Assembly (NCBI GenBank): GCA_030760725.1
Contig: JASWHV010000001.1
Location: 72,995,683 to 73,059,682, forward strand
DNA length: 64,000 nt
Direction of reading: 5' to 3'
From: Neostapfia colusana
Taxonomy: Eukaryota > Streptophyta > Magnoliopsida > Poales > Poaceae
Made by a program: the position numbers and the translations under genes. Shown in pieces: positions 1 to 10,526 of this stretch. The notes beneath the pieces were generated by a model. That model did no database searches. It worked only from the letters and a program-made list of their open reading frames with translations, and was not told the origin of the DNA. Numbering within the stretch: the first letter of the stretch is position 1; every line of letters starts with the position of its first letter.

Positions 1-1
1 T

Positions 2-241
2 CAGGATGTTCGTGACAACCTGAAGGAGACCGAGGCATTGCTTCGCGCCAACTTGAGGGCGAGAGAAAGAGGATATGGGAATGAATTGTGTGTCACCGTG
101 AATGACACGTGGACTCCTGACTCCCCAGACCGCCGGGCGAGCAGGCGTCGCTGCACTTCTCCACCAGCAGCTTCCCCACCCAAAGCGGAGTCAGAGGGCA
201 GCTGCAATAATGAGGAAGATCCCGAGGAGACAGCTCAGTGA
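2..241 (+). pseudogene. 3' end of an extra ORF upstream of gag (coiled-coil/proline-rich), element A-left
   Basis: An open frame enters from the left edge and ends at 241. The first ~30 residues are rich in Glu, Arg and Leu in a helical pattern (KETEALLRANLRARERGYG). They are followed by a Pro/Ser/Arg-rich tail and an acidic end (EEDPEETAQ). It lies 318 bp upstream of gag. Element D' has a longer ORF of the same style (14270-15294, minus) between its LTR and pol, also acidic, then coiled coil, then Pro-rich and containing a TADSPW-like segment comparable to TPDSPD here. I therefore read it as an extra 5' ORF of this retroelement group. Function is unknown and the start is outside the window. 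Confidence 0.5.
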
Positions 242-559
242 TACGAGTCGTGTAGAGTCCTTTCCCTTAGTTCAGCAGGTTATCGAGTAGTCGAGTCAAT
301 ACTTTAGTTAATGGTGTGTTAATGTTTGGTGTGTGACGTGAGTTGTAGAAGCCATGGGCATTTGTCCGCAACCTCGTCTTTAGGTTGCTTTGCTTTGATG
401 TGTGAACCCCTATGAATTAAGAGTGCTTTTATTTTTGCGTGAGACGTGAAACCCTCAAAAAATGTTAATATAATAAGACCTCAGAAGTTTAAGTTTAAAC
501 AAGCAAATTGGGAATTTAATATGAAATGTTTTAAATTAACATTTGGTTGATCATGATAG
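242..559 (+). other. Spacer between extra ORF and gag of A-left
   Basis: AT-rich sequence without an ORF. It separates the extra ORF from gag in the A-left transcript. I see no recognisable site beyond stop codons in all frames. Confidence 0.5.
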
Positions 560-1723
560 ATGACCGGAAGAGGAAAGGGTCGTGGTGCCAACCCCGCCAA
601 CAACAACGATGAGGCCGGCAACCCTCATATTTCTGGAGGACAAGATAGGGGTGGTCGCCGTGAAGGAGTTGATCCCATCCACCAAATGCTTGAAAATCAG
701 AATCAGCTCATCCAGAGCCTAACTCAAGTGGTGCCCAACTTGCACCAAGTTCCACCTCCACAAGCTGCACCACGCCAACCAAGGTTGAGTGAGTTTCTAG
801 GGACTCAACCTCCAAAGTTTGCAAGTGTTGCTGAACCTCTGGAGGCAGATGATTGGCTAAAGACCATTGAGAGAAAGATGAGGATCATACAATGCCAAGG
901 GTATGAGAGGGTGCTGTTTGCCTCTCATCAATTGCATGGACCTGCTGCTGATTGGTGGACCGCTTACGTGGCCGCCCATCATGACCTTGAGAACATCACT
1001 TGGGAAGAGTTCAAGCGCAGTTTCCGCAACCGTTACATACCAAGGGGTGAACTCAAAAACCAGATAAAGGAGTTCTTGGGGCTGCAGCAAGGAAACATGA
1101 CTGTGAGGGAATACCTCACTAGATTCACCCAACTATCTCGTTATGCACCACGGGACATCGAGACTGATGAGCAGAAACAGGACTGCTTTGTGGAAGGACT
1201 TACTGCGGAAATGCAGTGTGCAATGTCCTCCAACGAGTATGAAAGTTTTCAAAAGATGGTGGACAGAGCATTTGTTGTGGAGAGGAAGCTGAAGGCATTG
1301 GAAAATGAAAACAAGAGGAAGGCGGGATGGTCACACCAAGCCTCGGGTAGCAACACACGCCCACGACTGATGCAATCAACCGCAGGGCAGACGAGCCGTG
1401 CTGTGTTACCCTACTCAGCACCCAGAGGGTACAACCCAAATTTCAGGCCTCCATCAGCACCGGCACAGCCGCAGCGTCAGTTTGTACAGCAGCCTCGTCC
1501 CACATATCAACCTCGACCAGCAGTGCAAGGACCACAGAACCAACACCAAGACAACAAAGGTCAGGCACCTAAGGTTGGGGTGCAATGCTTCAATTGTGGC
1601 GAGGTGGGGCACTACGCTCATAAGTTCCCAAAGAAGAAGCCCATGCATGCAGCCGCAACAGCAGAATGTGATGCGAGGACGGGTGAACCACGTGACCATG
1701 GAGGAGGCGCAAGAGGCACCTGA
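560..1723 (+). pseudogene. gag: gag of element A-left (capsid/nucleocapsid), frameshifted at its 3' end
   Basis: Starts at ATG 560 and reads 387 aa. Residues ~75-260 hold the retrotransposon gag domain, with the typical W-rich core (ADDWLKTIERKM, AADWWTAYVAAHHD, ITWEEFKRSFRNRYIP) and the REYL..F..L segment. Residues ~260-340 are Pro/Gln-rich, followed by a zinc knuckle at residues 343-356. The fourth ligand of the knuckle is Phe instead of Cys: codon 1625-1627 is TTC, while the second copy has TGC there. A short indel near 1640-1665 then shifts the frame, so gag ends in a spurious GGARGT tail instead of running into protease as in A-right. In life the protein would package element RNA in cytoplasmic particles. 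Confident as gag, non-functional as it stands. Confidence 0.9.
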
Positions 1724-3196
1724 CGTGGTAGTTGGTAAGTTTCCTGCCAATTTACACATTGCAACCCTGTTGTTTGATTCTGGTGCTACCCACTCGTTCA
1801 TTGCCCAAGGGTTTGTTGAGAAGCATGATCTAGCAACAACACAAATGAACCATATGCTAGCAGTAAACTCTCCAGGGGGAGAAATAAGGACAAGACAAGT
1901 GTGTCCCAAGGTGAATCTAGACATTAATGGGGTGGTATTTACTGCAAACCTCATAGTGATAGACTCACAAGGGATAGATATTATTTTGGGTATGGATTGG
2001 TTGACCAAACACAAAGGAATCATCCATTGTTCGACAAGAACAGTGGAACTAACTCGACCTAGTGGCACAAGAGTAAAGTTCATAACCATACAAGAGCCTA
2101 GGAGGGACATTAAACTCAATCAAGTTGATGTGGATGTGGAAGAGATCAGGATCATCAGGGAATATCTCGATGTTTTTCCGGAGGAGTGGCCAGGTATGCC
2201 CCCCGATCGTGAAGTGGAATTCGCGATTGAGCTAGTGTCTGGAACAGCTCCAATATACAAGAGACCCTATCGGATGGACTCCAAACAGCTGGAAGAACTC
2301 AAGGAACATTTAAGGGAATTGACAGAGAAGGGGTACATTCGTCCTAGTTCCTCACCATGGGGAGCTCCAGTGATATTTGTGCCCAAGAAGGACGGAACCC
2401 AAAGGTTATGCGTGGACTACCGTGCGTTGAATGAAGTAACCATCAAGAATAAGTACCCATTACCCCGCATTGAAGACTTGTTTGATCAGTTGAGGGGAGC
2501 TTGTGTGTTCTCGAAAATTGATCTCAGGTCGGGATACCACCAACTTAAGTTAAGGCAAACTGATATTTCAAAGACAGCTTTCGTATCTCGGTACGGACTG
2601 TATGAATACACCGTCATGCCTTTCAGGCTAACTAATGCCCCGGCATACTTCATGTATCTCATGAACAAGGTATTCATGGAATATCTGGACAAATTTGTGG
2701 TGGTTTTCATTGATGACATTCTCGTCTTTTCCAAAGATGAAGAAGAACATGAGAGGCATTTAAGGTTGGTGTTGCAAAAACTGAGAGAACACCAACTATA
2801 TGCCAAGCTGAGTAAGTGTGAATTTTGGTTGAAGAGAGTTCCCTTTCTTAGGACATATAATCTCGGAGGGAGGAATCTCCGTAGATCCCGCCAAGACGAG
2901 GATGTACAGAAGTGGAAGACCCCTGAGAATGTCGGGGAAGTTCGAAGCTTCTTAGGATTGGCTGGGTATTATCGACGGTTTATTGAGGGTTTCTCCAAGA
3001 TTTCGAGACCCCTCACCAAATTGTTGGAGAAGGGAATCACATTCACATGGACACCGCAGTGCGAGACGAGTTTTCAAGAGCTGAAGAAAAGATTGACAAC
3101 AGCCCCAGTGCTAGTTATGCCAGATATACAGAAGAACTTTTCGGTGTACTGCGATGCCTCTGGAAATGGGTTGGGATGTGTTCTCATGCAAGAAGG
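1659..3196 (+). pseudogene. pol: pol of element A-left: protease, reverse transcriptase, partial RNase H; truncated
   Basis: The frame continues after the gag-end indel. Aspartic protease has its DSGATHSF active site near 1772-1795 and the GMDWLTKH motif near 1990. Reverse transcriptase shows LCVDYRALNEVTIKNKYPLP near 2410 and an intact catalytic FIDD at about 2709-2717. RNase H begins (VYCDASGNGLGCVLMQEG) and then breaks at 3196 into inverted LTR sequence. A one-base insertion near 2846 and a one-base deletion near 2896 cancel each other, leaving about 17 missense residues between the RT thumb and connection (compared with the second copy). Integrase and chromodomain are absent. Inactive remnant. 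Confidence 0.9.
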
Positions 3197-3340
3197 GCCC
3201 CGCGTGTCAGTGAGAGGAAGAGAGGGCGCGCGGTTGTGGGCTGGCGTGAGGGAATAGTGGGCCGGCTGGCGGGTTTCGGCCCACTGGCCGGTTGGGTCTT
3301 CTTTTTCTTTTTATCTTTTTCCTTTTCTTTTCTGTTTTCC
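3197..3340. repeat. Inverted ~140-bp fragment of the family A LTR U3 at the pol/LTR junction
   Basis: The sequence reads in the same orientation as plus-strand ~59539-59672 of A-right. There the LTR is on the minus strand, so here the piece is reversed relative to the LTR that follows from ~3341. It contains an imperfect palindrome around GGCCGGCTGG...CCACTGGCC. The left junction shares GGGCCCC-type microhomology. About 30 bp of LTR on one side and ~90 bp on the other are missing, together with the 3' half of pol. Confidence 0.75.
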
Positions 3341-6300
3341 TACCTCTCGCTCGCGCCAACCAACCGGATTCCCCCACCCCGCGCCCGATCGCAACCAACT
3401 CCGGAAACCGCATCCCCATCCCGACTCCCGGTCCCGGACGACTCCAATTCGATCCCAACAGACAGCCGCTCCCCCCCCCTCGCCTATATAAACGTCGACA
3501 TCGCCCTGTTTTCCCCAACGATCGGCTGTTTTTCCTCCCGGTGAGAACCGAAGCTTCTCACGCCGTTTTCCTTCGATCCTAGCTCGGATTTCCTGATCTA
3601 ACGCGCTGATCATGTTCCACCGCCTCCGGGGAATCTCGCAGGTGAAGGAAATCCGGTGTTTTGCGCTCTAGACACAGCTCCGACGAGCACCGCCGCGTTT
3701 TCACCTCGGACCTCGCCGTCGACCGCCTTCCAGGGCCTTCAAGCTCAAGAAAAAACCCGAAGTGAGATCCCCGACCTCCCCTCCACCGTTCTATGCCATA
3801 AAATCCAAGTTTTAGGAAGTATAAACGAAAATTCAAAGATCTCCGGCGAGATCGCCGCCTCCCGCCGCCACGCGCCGCCGGGCAGCGCGGGCTGGCTCCG
3901 GCCAGGGCGACGTGGCCCCTTGTGCACCGTCTATTTTAAATCGCACGGTAGAATCAAAACCCGCGCGTACCGGTTCGGCGATCTAATCTGAGCCGTCTAT
4001 TTTAAATCGGACGGTTCACATCAGCCCCGCGTTATAAAGGACGGGATTCTTACGCGCTACCCCCTAGGGATTTCGGAAAACACGAGCTAGCCCCGGAAAC
4101 TTCTGATCTAGCCCCTGGAACTTCAGAAATTCGTGTAAATTCATTTGAAAATCAGTTTTAGCCCTTGGACTTCATAAAAATTAGGAAAACCCCTCTGTTA
4201 TGTGTAGTTAGACCCCTGGAAATTTATGAAATAATAAATTAGACCCTATAGTAGGGTGGATGTACCTTTTTGACCCTATATGATATTAAATTCAGAAATT
4301 TGAATATGTGATTAGGATTTAAATTTAAAAAGGTGAGGAAACACATTGTAAATTCAAATTTAAACTCTCCTAACACTGGGAAAACTTTAGAATGAGTTAA
4401 AAATAGATTTTAAGCTGAAATGAATCTGTCTAATTGATTGTTCACATTTATTAGTTATAGGGACACATTTTTAGGTTAGGAAATAATTTTGAAAATTGGT
4501 AAAATAAATTTAAATTAGTTCACATCAGAGGAGAAGTTCAAAAATATATTATTTAATATTTTAGATCAGAACCTATTCTGTTTAGATGATATGCCCTACT
4601 ATTTAATATTAAAACTCACTTTTTGCCATAGAAAATAAATCTGGAAAATATAGGAAAATAGGTATGCATAACTAGAAAATGATAAATGAAGTCTCCAAAT
4701 CCAAAGACTTCAGTTTAGGATTTGGTAGAAGATCTGAAAACCCATTTGGAGTAGGAAATTACCTTCCATGCAAGCTTGGTAGCTAAAGAGTGTATTAAAG
4801 AATTTGTTTAAATTGGAAATTCATACATAGTGTGCAAACAGAAATCTGAATAAAAAAGTTAGAAATCATATACATATGTTTAAAAGTGCACGTAGGCCAA
4901 AAATCAACACATCTAGGATAACCACAACACTTAGTAATGTGAATGACTTTCATAGGTATGTATGTGTGGTTTGTATGAAGTGAAAGTGTGAACTATGTCT
5001 TATGGATTGTTGTTTTCTTTTGCTATGTGTATTGGCATGAGTAGAACCTGCCCCAGAGCAAGTTCTCCCCTTCCAAGACCAAGACTTTCCATTCTCAGAG
5101 CAGCAGGAAGAAGGCAAGTGTCCTTGACCACTTTGATCCTATACTAGGATGTGTAGATAGAATTATTTGCATTGTCAATTGAAATATGAAACCCATGCAA
5201 GGAAGTTTCCCTAGAATTGCATTACCTTGTTTCCTTGTAGCTTGGGTTGGGATTTATTTTATCATGTCATTTATTTATATGCTTATGCTTAGCCATGCTT
5301 AGAATGGGATAATTGGGATATGAGATCATCAATTTATTTACCTTACTCTTGAATGAGATATTATGAGTTATGTAGAGGTAGGGATCGAGGCAAGTTGGAT
5401 GATTTGGTTGGTGCTGGGTGCACGAGACTCGGGTTTGTGTTTAGTACTTGCCTGGATCCTAAGGACCGGTTCATGGAGCATGTAACCTGGCTTTACCGTG
5501 CCAACCACATGCTGAGATGGGGCAGCTTGGCCAAAATTAGGTGTATCCCCGGCGTAGTATGGGTGTGTTGGATGGTGCGGGGAATAGGTGTCAGCTGGAC
5601 TACCATATTAACCGCAAGGCTCAAGAGGGGGCCACTGCAGTGGGGTTGGAGCCTCTTGTATGCTGTTAGGGGTGAAACCTCAGTGGGCCCACACTCGTCG
5701 GGAATCCCTTTGTAAAGGCTTCGTAGTGATCTCCAAGCTACACACCTGGGAAGTGTGAATGTTGTTCGTGGCCATTGGCATAATGGAGGTTCTTTTAGTC
5801 CACCCGGCAACGGGGGATGAAATCACTACATGTAGGTACAGTGGTGCAAACTCTGCAGAGTCAAAACTGTCATGACAGCCGTGCTCACGGTCAAGAGCGG
5901 CTTGGACTTATTCATGATTAGAAGATGATGGCTTTGGAAGTTGAGGATGTTAAGCGGGGAGCTTAACATTGGATTTGATGTTATGGTTATTTGATTCTGA
6001 TGATGGGTTGGGAGAATTGGGACCATTTCACCTGTGTAGTGATGTAGGTGCTTAATAAGCTAAGGTAATAGGTATTAATTGCGTAGTGCTTTAACCATGG
6101 GTTCAACCTCTCCTTATTCTAGCCATGCATGACATAACTTTCTCACACTTGCTGAGTACCCATGGTACTCAAACTTGCTTATCTGTTGGTTTATATTGCT
6201 GCTAAGGTCAAGAGAATGATGTGGTGTTTAATGACATACTTTGGTCCCGAGGAAGGATTCTAGTTCACGGGGTCCCCCAGGCAACGCCTGTGACGGAGCC

Positions 6301-6510
6301 CCACAAGATTTTTATTCCGCTGTTGTTTTATTTATATGTCATGAACTTATTATCGTCCATCGAGACATATGCTATGTAAGACTTATTTATATTCGACACC
6401 TGGCTTGTAATAAATGATGCTTCACTATTTGTCATCACATGTATGAGAACATGATCCTGGCATACATGTGATATTCACTCGGTTGTTCTTTGGAGAAACC
6501 GGGTGTGACA
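3341..6510 (+). repeat. 3' LTR of A-left (5' end lost)
   Basis: Collinear with the minus-strand LTR of A-right (59507 down to 56342). The 5' third is GC-rich, with a TATA box and promoter-proximal segment. The centre is AT-rich, and the end is GGGTGTGACA. About 3.2 kb remain of a ~3.4 kb LTR. Short ORFs inside it (for example 3292-3582, 5353-5715) are not conserved in frame with the other copy, so I do not call them genes. Confidence 0.9.
3485..3492 (+). promoter_or_regulatory. LTR TATA box, family A
   Basis: TATATAAA lies in a GC-rich context inside U3. The equivalent in A-right is CTATATATA on the minus strand at about 59368-59377. Conservation in both copies supports it as the element promoter. 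Confidence 0.65.
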
Positions 6511-7963
6511 GTTACTCTGGAGGAGCAGCTAGCCTACGACCAAGAGCAGCAAGGCAAGCTCCGGTTTCCATTAACTTATTTACAAATTTTTATTGTTTTG
6601 AGCATTTTTTTAGTATCACTTATTTCCTTGCACTAGAGTCTTGTTTGGAAACCCAATTGCATAGCCAAGAAAACCATGGGTTGGGTTTAGGATTGCGAAC
6701 GCCGTTAGCTACTGCAAAGCTAAGTTAGGATAGGATTCAGTACAAGTCGATTAGTTGGAACTACTCGCGAGCATAAGCTAGATGCACTCGACTCGGGTAG
6801 AAATAGCACATGATACACATGGCAAGAAAATGAGACTGAGCAGAGAGTAAGGGCAGCAGGACTTTGGGGCCTGTGTGATATTGCTCCGCTTGTGTCGATT
6901 GAGGACCGAGCCGTGTGCGGGCCTGTTGAACAAGATAGAACAGTACCGAAGACCTACCGGCTATATGGGAACCGGGAAACTGATGTAACTCGGGTAGCTG
7001 GGTATTGAGGCATTGCCCATCGTTCAGAGGGTAGGTTGAGAGCTTGAGGTGTAAATTGGCTGGCGGCACTGAGATGCGCACGCAGAGACCTCTTGCTCGG
7101 GACGATGAGACCGGTTCAATATTTGGCTGATGGGTGAAAGGTAGTTGCGTACGGCGTCCGTGATGGTTGTTTTAGGCAACATCGAGTACGGGCGTACGTG
7201 ACGGGTTGTTCGGGTAACCCTGCAGGTGTAAATCGATTATAATCGCCGTCCCTCGCGGTCAGTGAGTACCACTTGTTCACTGTACCGTGACGTAGAAAGA
7301 ACAGGCTAGTTGCATGTTAAAATGTTGCTGATTGAAAGATGGACTTGATTGCTAATGATTTGTTATAGTTTAGAGCCAACTAAAGTTCTTTTCAACTTTG
7401 GGCAAAGTACATGAGAGAAATGCGTTTCTTGTTTGATTGTGGCTCTCTCATGTGCCTTGGCGTAAGGTTCTCCACAACCTGCTGCTAAAACTTGAATGTA
7501 AGGTTCCACTAATTAGGTGAGTCCTTGCAAATGATTTTTACCTCATGTAACCTATCAACCCTCATGTAGAAGTTCCATGTTTAGGAGAGACGGGTCAGTC
7601 TTGCTGAGCCTTCGTGCTCACTGCTTGTGTTTGAAGCTTTTGCAGGGTTCTATGAGGAAGGGACTCCCGAAGAGGAGACGGAACCCTAGGAGGGGAACCC
7701 CGTCGAGTGGGAGTCGTGCACGCACCGTGTTAGTGTGCGTGTGTGCTCGCAAGGACACGTTCACGGGCTGAACGTGAACTTGATGCGTAGTCTACGCCCG
7801 TGAGTGTAGACTGGACCTATTTTGATGTACAAACGTTCATAAACCACTTTATGTAATAAAAGTTTTGCTTCCAATTTGTACCCTTGATGTGTATTATCCG
7901 GTGCTGTGCAACGCAACACCCCTCAATGTGATCCTGTCTCGAAAAGACCGTGGGGTCGTGTCA
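6511..7963 (+). repeat. 3' part of a family C LTR (C-left), cut by insertion of A-left
   Basis: Matches the reverse complement of 48576-50036, the 3' part of the C-right LTR, through to the terminal GTCGTGTCA at 7963. The 5' part of the LTR lies beyond A-left, outside the window. The 3' terminus abuts a copia protease reading frame (F1), so C inserted into F1. The 64-aa ORF at 7577-7771 is not conserved as protein and is not called. Confidence 0.85.
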
Positions 7964-8661
7964 TTTACATCTAGCAATTGTGAAACAAAAAGCAAGTTGT
8001 ATTTCAAACTTTTAACAAGTGTCACATCTTTTAAAGTGTAGTGATTATTTACTCTAACCGAACCCTTAGCAATTATAGGAGTTGAAGAATTATCGGCAAA
8101 AGTAACATTTTCTACATGTGACACAAAAGAGAGGGAGGAGAACCATTCTTTGTTACCGGTCATGTGGCGTGAGCATCCTAAATCCACAATCCAAATGTTC
8201 TCCTTCCTCAAGCGTGTAACCTACATATAAGTACAATACGTCGATGACTCAATACTGGGGTTAGACAAAAGGCATTTAGGAATCCAGTACTGAGTCACAC
8301 AACGTTTAGCAGAAGTAACACGTAAAGGCTGAGATAAAATAGCAGGTTTATGAGCCAAAGTTTGAGGATTTTGGTACCCAACTACTGACCTACGAGGTGT
8401 TACATGAGTAGCACTAAAAACAGTAGGTGCGGAAGCAAACTTTGCATGTTTTTGAGTCATTACAACAGGTTGCATATTCCTAACATTCGGTTTAGCATAC
8501 GCAACAGGTTTTGCACAGTTGTTATGTGATCTAGCAATCATTCTTTCCTTTTTCTGTTGCTTAGCTAGTCTATAACAAAAATCTATGACATGACCATCTC
8601 TACCACAGTAGGTACAATGAAATTTAACTTCATGTTCAATGTCTAGATGAGCAGACAACAT
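7964..8661 (-). pseudogene. pol: Copia F1: second zinc knuckle and start of protease
   Basis: Two open stretches. The first (8661-8221) holds a zinc knuckle (CTYCGRDGHVIDFC, matching Cx2Cx4Hx4C) and a Lys/Arg-rich tail. The second (8211-7964) holds the copia protease start IWIVDLGCSRHMTG. Copia proteases carry D-S-G at the active site; here it reads D-L-G, one C-to-T step from Ser. The frame then meets the inserted C LTR after SQLLDV, and the residues beyond 7963 are LTR-derived. An in-frame stop (near 8220) separates the two stretches. Dead remnant. Confidence 0.85.
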
Positions 8662-9700
8662 GTTTATCTAAAATCGAATGAGACAACACTCCTGAAGATT
8701 TAAAAAACACTTCTTTTTGTTTAGGAACTGTTTTAATCAAACCACTTTCTAATGACTTTATAATTTTAGGTGAATGTGCTTTAGCATGAGCATGGGAATC
8801 AAAATCTAAACCAGTTTTATCATTGCAAGATCTAGAAGAATTCAACAGCAAGTTCGGATTCCTACTCCCATTATAAAACCGCTCTAGTGTCCTATTCATG
8901 TCATCAAGTTTGTTAAACAAGTCTAGGCAGTTTTGACATGAAGTTTTTCCTTTTAGTTTACAATTGGAATAATACTTAACTTCATTAGAATGTAAAGCAT
9001 TGTTCAATATAGAAATTTCATTATGGCATCTTGTAGTTTTTTATTAAGATCATCACAAGTAGAACAATGCAAATCAATTGTAGAACAACAAGCATCTTTC
9101 AGGTTTTTATCATTAAGTGCAGCAAGCTCTCTGTTCTTTTCCATCTCTAACTCAAGTTTATCAAGTGTGGAGGTATGTGCACTTCTTAGAGGGGACAATT
9201 GTTCATATATTAAATCACATGAGGAACAAGAATCATCAATAGGAATCAAAGATTTCAAATGATTAATTTCAGATTCTAGTGAATCAATTTCAACAACATT
9301 GTCCCTAAGTTTTTTGTTCTTTTTCTTAACTATAACAGTGGCACGAGAAATAGCATCACACATTTCTTCGCAAGTAGGACATACCTCTTCATTGTCGCTG
9401 TTGTGTTCTGTCTCCACCATACTTGAACTTGACTTGCCCGCCATGAAGCATAAGTTTGCCAAATCATCTTCATCTTTGTCATGTCCACATCGCTCGAGCC
9501 AAGTTCTTGAAGTGCGAAGATAAAACTATTTACCAATTGGCGTCCTATAAAACCCTTCTTCTTTTTCTTATCATTTGCAGAGAAGTGCTTCGTCCTAGTT
9601 TGCTTTTCATCATGGGAAGTAGGACCTGAAAGGTTAGGACAATCCATACGAAAATGTCATGTCTTACCACATTCGAAGCATCGGTGCGGTCCGGCACTTC
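8636..9700 (-). pseudogene. gag: Copia F1: gag C-terminal part with first zinc knuckle and Cys-pair coiled coil
   Basis: Read through three frames broken by stops and indels. The first zinc knuckle (CFECGKT-stop-HFRMDC) lies near 9660-9690, with a TGA where Gly is expected. It is followed by a Lys-rich segment and then a long heptad-like region (9462-8640). In that region CxxC pairs recur at intervals: CPTC, CSSC, CSTC and CQNC. The pattern is typical of the coiled-coil extension of Sirevirus-type gag. Its role in the particle is not established from this sequence. Confidence 0.7.
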
Positions 9701-9796
9701 CTCTCCTTCTAGTTCTCACATTTTGCAATGCTTTTGAGAACTGAGTAGAGATGAGTGCAAGTTCTTCCTCTGGAAACTCTTCAACCTGTTCATGTG

Positions 9797-10465
9797 TTAG
9801 AGAGGACAACAAAGAAAGTGTACCACACGTTGTGAAACAAATGCAAGAGACTTGTTGGGGTTCTTACGTGATATTATGTCAATTTCATGAGTTTTTAACT
9901 TAGAATATAGCACATCTAATGTTAGTGTACTCATGACAGTAGATTCACAAATAGATGTAACTTTCATCTCCCAAATTGACATATCTAATGCACTTAGTAA
10001 TTGCCTAGCATTTTCAGCATCTGAAAAATTAGCATTGACACTACGCAATTTGCTGAGAATTTTATTGAAGCGAGCAAAGAGGTCATCGATTGACTCACCG
10101 GGTTGTATCTCAAAGCGCATGTATTTTTTCTTGAACATATCTTCTCTTACCTCCTTGATCGTGTTGGATCCTTCGTGGTAGTCAGAAAGTTCTTTCCACA
10201 CATCGTATGCAGATCGGAGGTGTGCAGCACGGTCGAAGTCACTTTGAGTTAATCCTTGTATGATCAAGTTCTGTGCTTTGTTGTTGTTGTCGACATCTCT
10301 CATGTTCATAGCTGCGACTTGATCATTTGGCGGCACGTCATAAGGCTTGTACACCTTTTCCCATATTGTGAAGCCTTGCGCCTGGATGAAAGCCTCCATA
10401 CGTGCCTTCCAAACCTGAAAATCAGTGCCACTGAACACACAAGTTTTTGTGGAGTATTTCTCCAT
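9797..10465 (-). pseudogene. gag: Copia F1 gag, N-terminal domain
   Basis: 222-residue open frame from ATG 10465 with the UBN2-type copia gag fold signature: FQVWKARMEAFIQAQG, then DYHEGSNTIKEVREDMFKKKY, PGESIDDLFARFNKIL and ARQLLSALD. F2 has the same gene at 44545-45173. In F1 about 31 nt present in F2 (around 48543-48568, after the shared QR codons) are missing, which shifts the frame after SQR. Capsid-forming protein of the element; broken downstream. Confidence 0.85.
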
Positions 10466-10511
10466 GATGATTAGTCAAAACATGTGCAAATCACAAAGAA
10501 TAGAGCACCGT

Positions 10512-10524
10512 GGCCTTGATACCA
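10512..10524 (-). other. Primer binding site of copia F1
   Basis: On the minus strand TGGTATCAAGGCC begins 2 nt after the LTR end. It matches the initiator-Met tRNA 3' end (TGGTATCAGAGCC) except for a short internal difference. Confidence 0.75.
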
Positions 10525-10526
10525 AT

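Larger units (their letters stand above)
1..6510 (+). mobile_element. Ty3/gypsy chromovirus-type element, family A copy 1 (A-left), 5' truncated by the window edge
   Basis: In order this copy holds the tail of an extra ORF, gag, a pol that stops in the middle of RNase H, a scrambled pol/LTR junction, and a 3' LTR ending in GGGTGTGACA at 6510. The second copy of the family (56342-64000, minus) has the same gag, pol and LTR, which fixes the boundaries. The 3' end abuts the middle of a family C LTR (6511-7963), so A inserted into C. The 5' LTR and the matching target duplication lie left of the window. RNase H C-terminus, integrase and chromodomain are missing, so the copy is defective. Lineage is Tekay/Del-like, inferred from the long LTR and from the chromodomain seen in the second copy. 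Confidence 0.9.
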
